Source: Anseranas semipalmata
Lineage: Eukaryota; Chordata; Aves; Anseriformes; Anseranatidae
Length of the DNA: 64,000 bases
Reading direction: 5' to 3'
Assembly: GCA_013399115.1 (NCBI GenBank)
Contig: VXAA01006526.1
Span: 320,962-384,961 of the forward strand
Part shown: one piece after another, positions 60,944 to 64,000 of the stretch
How the letters are laid out: each line of letters opens with the position of its first letter
Numbering within the stretch: the first letter of the stretch is position 1
Notes under the pieces: model-generated
The model's database searches: none
Told to the model about the DNA's origin: nothing
The model's input: only the letters and a program-made list of their open reading frames with translations
Program-made: the position numbers and the translations under genes

Positions 60944-63273
60944 TACGTTGTGGTCAAGCAGCCAGAGTTGAGGACCAGAGCCCAGATCTTGGATCTCTGT
61001 TCACAACTGCATCCATGCCCCTGGTGATTCCTGCAAGCCCTTCTCATCCCCAGCAGCCTGCAAAGCAGGGACAGAAATGCCCTATGGAGTGACTGTCAAA
61101 ATTAGCTAATCAACATTTGGCAAAAGCTCTGCCAGGAGCTGTTCTGCCTTCAGTGGAACAGACTGTGGTGTATGCTCTGGCCAGGGGTTACAGACTGCTC
61201 CTGCAGGGTAGGATTTAATCGCACAAGGGCTCGTCTGTTGCTGCTGTGATCACTGGGGGAAATTTTGATCCACCACGTAGCACATGTATTTGCCTCAGCA
61301 GCTCCATTGAGCAAAGATGTGACTGGTGCAGCAAGAGGTGAGTTTAGGCATTTTGGGCATCATCCAGCTCCCACAGAGCAGCTCAAAGAAGGATCTATGC
61401 AGAGCTGTGCTGCAACAGCAAGGGAGGTCATTGCTGCCTGCAGCGCAGCAATGGAAGACCTGGAAGAGCAGCATGAGCTCGGCCATGGCTAATTGCTGCA
61501 CCTCTAGAGCATGTCCACAGCTCTCCGTGAAGTCGTTCCGGCACAGCTGGAAAGCTAATATGACCTGTCCCTCTGCAAACGTGCTGGTTCCCCCACATAC
61601 GTGGCAGGAAGGACCACAGCAGGAGGATCTGGGTGGGGAACCACAAAACTATTCATTTCCTAACATCCCTTCTGTTCAGGGAGTTGGGCCCATTCACAGG
61701 GAGACAGCTGCAGTCTCTTGTCTTTTCAGGACATGGAGCATGCCATTCTCATGTGAAACATTTCTCCTTGGGCCAGCTCGTTTTCCCACCTGTGGGAAGG
61801 GCTCCTTCCCCTGCTGTGTCTCCTCACCACTCCTGTGGGTGACTGTCACAGTGGAGTCCGTGCTAGTGGAAGTACCAATGCTTGGCTCATAGCAATGTTC
61901 CTCGAGAAATAGTGATTTCTCTGGAAGAAGGTGCCAGTGTGTTAAAAATGTAAGAAGGATGGCATTTTTCATGCAAACACTTGCTGTCAATATGGATAAT
62001 GAGCTATCTGCTGCTAGTTTCCTTCTTTTTTTGGGTGGGAAGCAAAGAAGGAGAATTGGACTTTATGCTGTATGGGTGGTTGTGGGAAGCGGGTGCTATT
62101 CAGTCATTTGCGAGCAGCTTGCAGACATCAGGAGTAAAGGTTCATTACATCTCTAATTTTTTTTCTTCCTTTGGGCAGGTGGCCTAACAGCCCAGCAGCT
62201 GATCCTACTTTTTAAATTTAATTTTAATTGAATGCACTACTAGAGAGGCCTTAAATTGACTCTTTTTGTTTAAATTTCCTAAGGGAGTTTGCCCCAAGAC
62301 CTCTATCCTAGTGATAACTTATTCTGGCCAATGGACCAGTGTGTATTTATTGTATATCTCTCTGTCCCTTCTCTGGCTTCTGCCACCGTGAACACTGCAG
62401 TTGCTGATGACTAGAAAATTACTCAAGTGTGAACTGTTTCACTGTCTCTTTCCTCATTAGGCTAGTGAGAAAATGTGTCTATGGCTCTGTCACACACAGC
62501 CCTCATTAGGTTAGCAGCACATTGAGATCATTGCCTTTTTTAAAGATGGCTGCAGGAAAATGGCTGTGTAGTCTGATGCTCCTCAGTAATAAGTGGAAGT
62601 AGCAAAACTAGGGCTCGCTGCACTCTCCTCTGAAATAATTGCATTATTTGCAGAGCCTGATCAATGGAATGAACTGCTGCTGCTGGGGAAGTCGGGTGAC
62701 AGTGCGTAATCCCACTTTTCACTAAGCGGAGGGGGCAGAAGATGCTCAAGGTAAGACTAACTCATTGTGCAGAAGAGATTTAGGACAAGAACACTACCCA
62801 TTTTTGGCATCTGGTTTTCCTTTTGCCTGTTAAACTGGATGAACTCTATCAAAAGCAGTGTGTTTTCTTTCGTGCACCAGTAACAGCAAATTCAGGTCTA
62901 TAAGGTGTAGCCATAGCTGGTGGCAATGAAGGACTGGTGTATTGTAAGCCTAATTCCTACCCCAGAGCCATTAGCCAGAGCAGCACTAATCAATATGCAC
63001 CTGTTTTAGCCATTGTCAGAAGGCTGACTTTAGTCAGTATCACTGCCCAATGGTTGTGCTGAGTTTCTGCTAGAAAAGATGTGCTAAATGACTGCATGCC
63101 TTCTCTCTAACTAGTGCTGCTTTCTTTTTAGCTCACTTCTTTTCCTCAGCAAAGTGAAGAGTGCTACAACCTTCCACATTATGTCCCCTGAAATCAGTCC
63201 ATTAACTCCTATATGCTCTAGAAAGATAGGTAACTTTTCACTCCAGGATTTCTTTACCTGAAGAAGTGAGAGG

Positions 63274-63293
63274 AAAAAAAAAAAAAAAAAAAA
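63274..63293. repeat. Poly-A tract (20 bases)
   Basis: An uninterrupted A run. There is no recognisable retroposon body upstream, so it is not called a processed insertion. Confidence 0.9.
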
Positions 63294-64000
63294 GAGCAAT
63301 AGTAGCTACTGATGAACTGCAACATGCGTCAACCACAACAGCAGCTACAGAATCCTGTGTGCAATAGGGCCAAAGTGTTGAATGGGACCATTGTGTTGGC
63401 AGGAACTGCTACTCACTTCGCTTGACAGTGTACTCCTGAAAATTACAGTACAGCTGAGTCTGCTATGGCTGTTACGCAATTGCTTTGGTACGGTCTACTG
63501 GTGCACCAGTTTGGTGCAGACACAGCCTAGCTTACCTACTTATTAGATGATGCTAGTATGTGTAGGTGAAGGTGTGCATGCCACACCATGTATAAAATTG
63601 CTCAGAAAAGCAACATGAAAAAAAAGCTACATGAAAACTTCTTCACTGAATCTTGGTAGCAACGTGTGGGGCAGTGTTTGGTTGCCACATCCGCCCCCCA
63701 GTGCTGATGATCCACCTCTGTCCTGCCATGTAAATGTTCTTTCATTAGCACTGGCACAGAGGACCAGTGATGTACCGGAGTTGATTAGGTTCATAGCAGG
63801 TGTATATCCCTTGAGGAAAGATGATGAAAAAAACTATGGCCTTTTTGCTTATTTAATGTTGATATCAAACTCCAAATTAAATTGGATATCAAGCACTTGA
63901 CTTGCTCTGCATATATTCTCTTCAATTCCACATACATATGATTCCTCTCATTATCTGCGTTTACAAATTCCAAGGCAATTAGCCCTGAAATTGCTAGAAG

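Larger units (their letters stand above)
56201..64000. other. Intergenic DNA, right end
   Basis: No exon was recognised, and no CCDC93 coding sequence is visible, although that gene is the expected neighbour on this side. Contents are the MIR-like relic at 56.7 kb, (TTA)11 at 59.54 kb, the direct repeat at 60109, the palindrome at 60913 and poly-A at 63274. A 188-codon frame at 61326-61892 has no family features. Confidence 0.65.

Noticed and set aside
61326..61892. 188-codon plus-strand open frame
   Set aside because: No recognised family, no hydrophobic or domain pattern, no convincing splice context, and overlapping frames on both strands in GC-moderate DNA. It is consistent with chance.
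63274..63293. Poly-A tract as the tail of a processed retrocopy
   Set aside because: No recognisable gene or SINE body precedes it and no target-site duplication was seen.
1..64000. CRISPR array, operon, phage or other prokaryotic system
   Set aside because: Introns with GT-AG junctions, CR1 and MIR repeats and long gene-free spans show vertebrate nuclear DNA. No evenly spaced repeat array exists.

Overview
The window is vertebrate nuclear DNA, most likely from a bird. The best lineage marker is a compact CR1 retrotransposon 3' end at about 39.59-39.68 kb, ending in tandem ATTCTATGATT-type octamers. A decayed LINE reverse-transcriptase fragment, two MIR-like SINE relics and generally sparse repeats agree with this. 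The DNA is a draft assembly: there is one N in a poly-T run at 3683 and a 154-base N gap at 45022-45175.

Only one protein-coding gene can be supported: INSIG2, on the minus strand. Five coding exons (40872 down to 33806) join with consistent splice phases into 678 coding bases, 225 residues plus a stop. That is the length I know for the human protein. Its 5' UTR continues in the start-codon exon to 40969. The untranslated first exon is not resolved but probably lies in the CpG island at about 44.7-45.6 kb, which contains the N gap. The 3' UTR runs down from 33805, with several possible poly(A) signals as far as about 31.3 kb. INSIG2 is an ER membrane protein that retains SCAP-SREBP and promotes HMG-CoA reductase degradation.

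Layout: 1-31 kb is gene-free DNA downstream of INSIG2. From the known vertebrate order (CCDC93 - INSIG2 - EN1) this should be the EN1-facing desert. It contains several AT-rich, low-repeat blocks that read like conserved noncoding elements (about 7.04-8.18, 8.69-9.0, 15.0-15.48, 24.36-25.15 and 28.4-28.76 kb). Three of these carry exact PBX-HOX type motifs. 31.3-45.6 kb is INSIG2. 45.6-64 kb is upstream intergenic DNA, presumably toward CCDC93, with no recognised exon.

The most unusual structures are short nested palindromes at three places: forward-reverse-forward triads of a 9-10-base unit at 14.57 kb and 44.2 kb, and a 31-base near-perfect palindrome at 60.9 kb. These look like products of replication template switching. 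No new multi-gene system was found. The many other open reading frames in this DNA look like chance frames.
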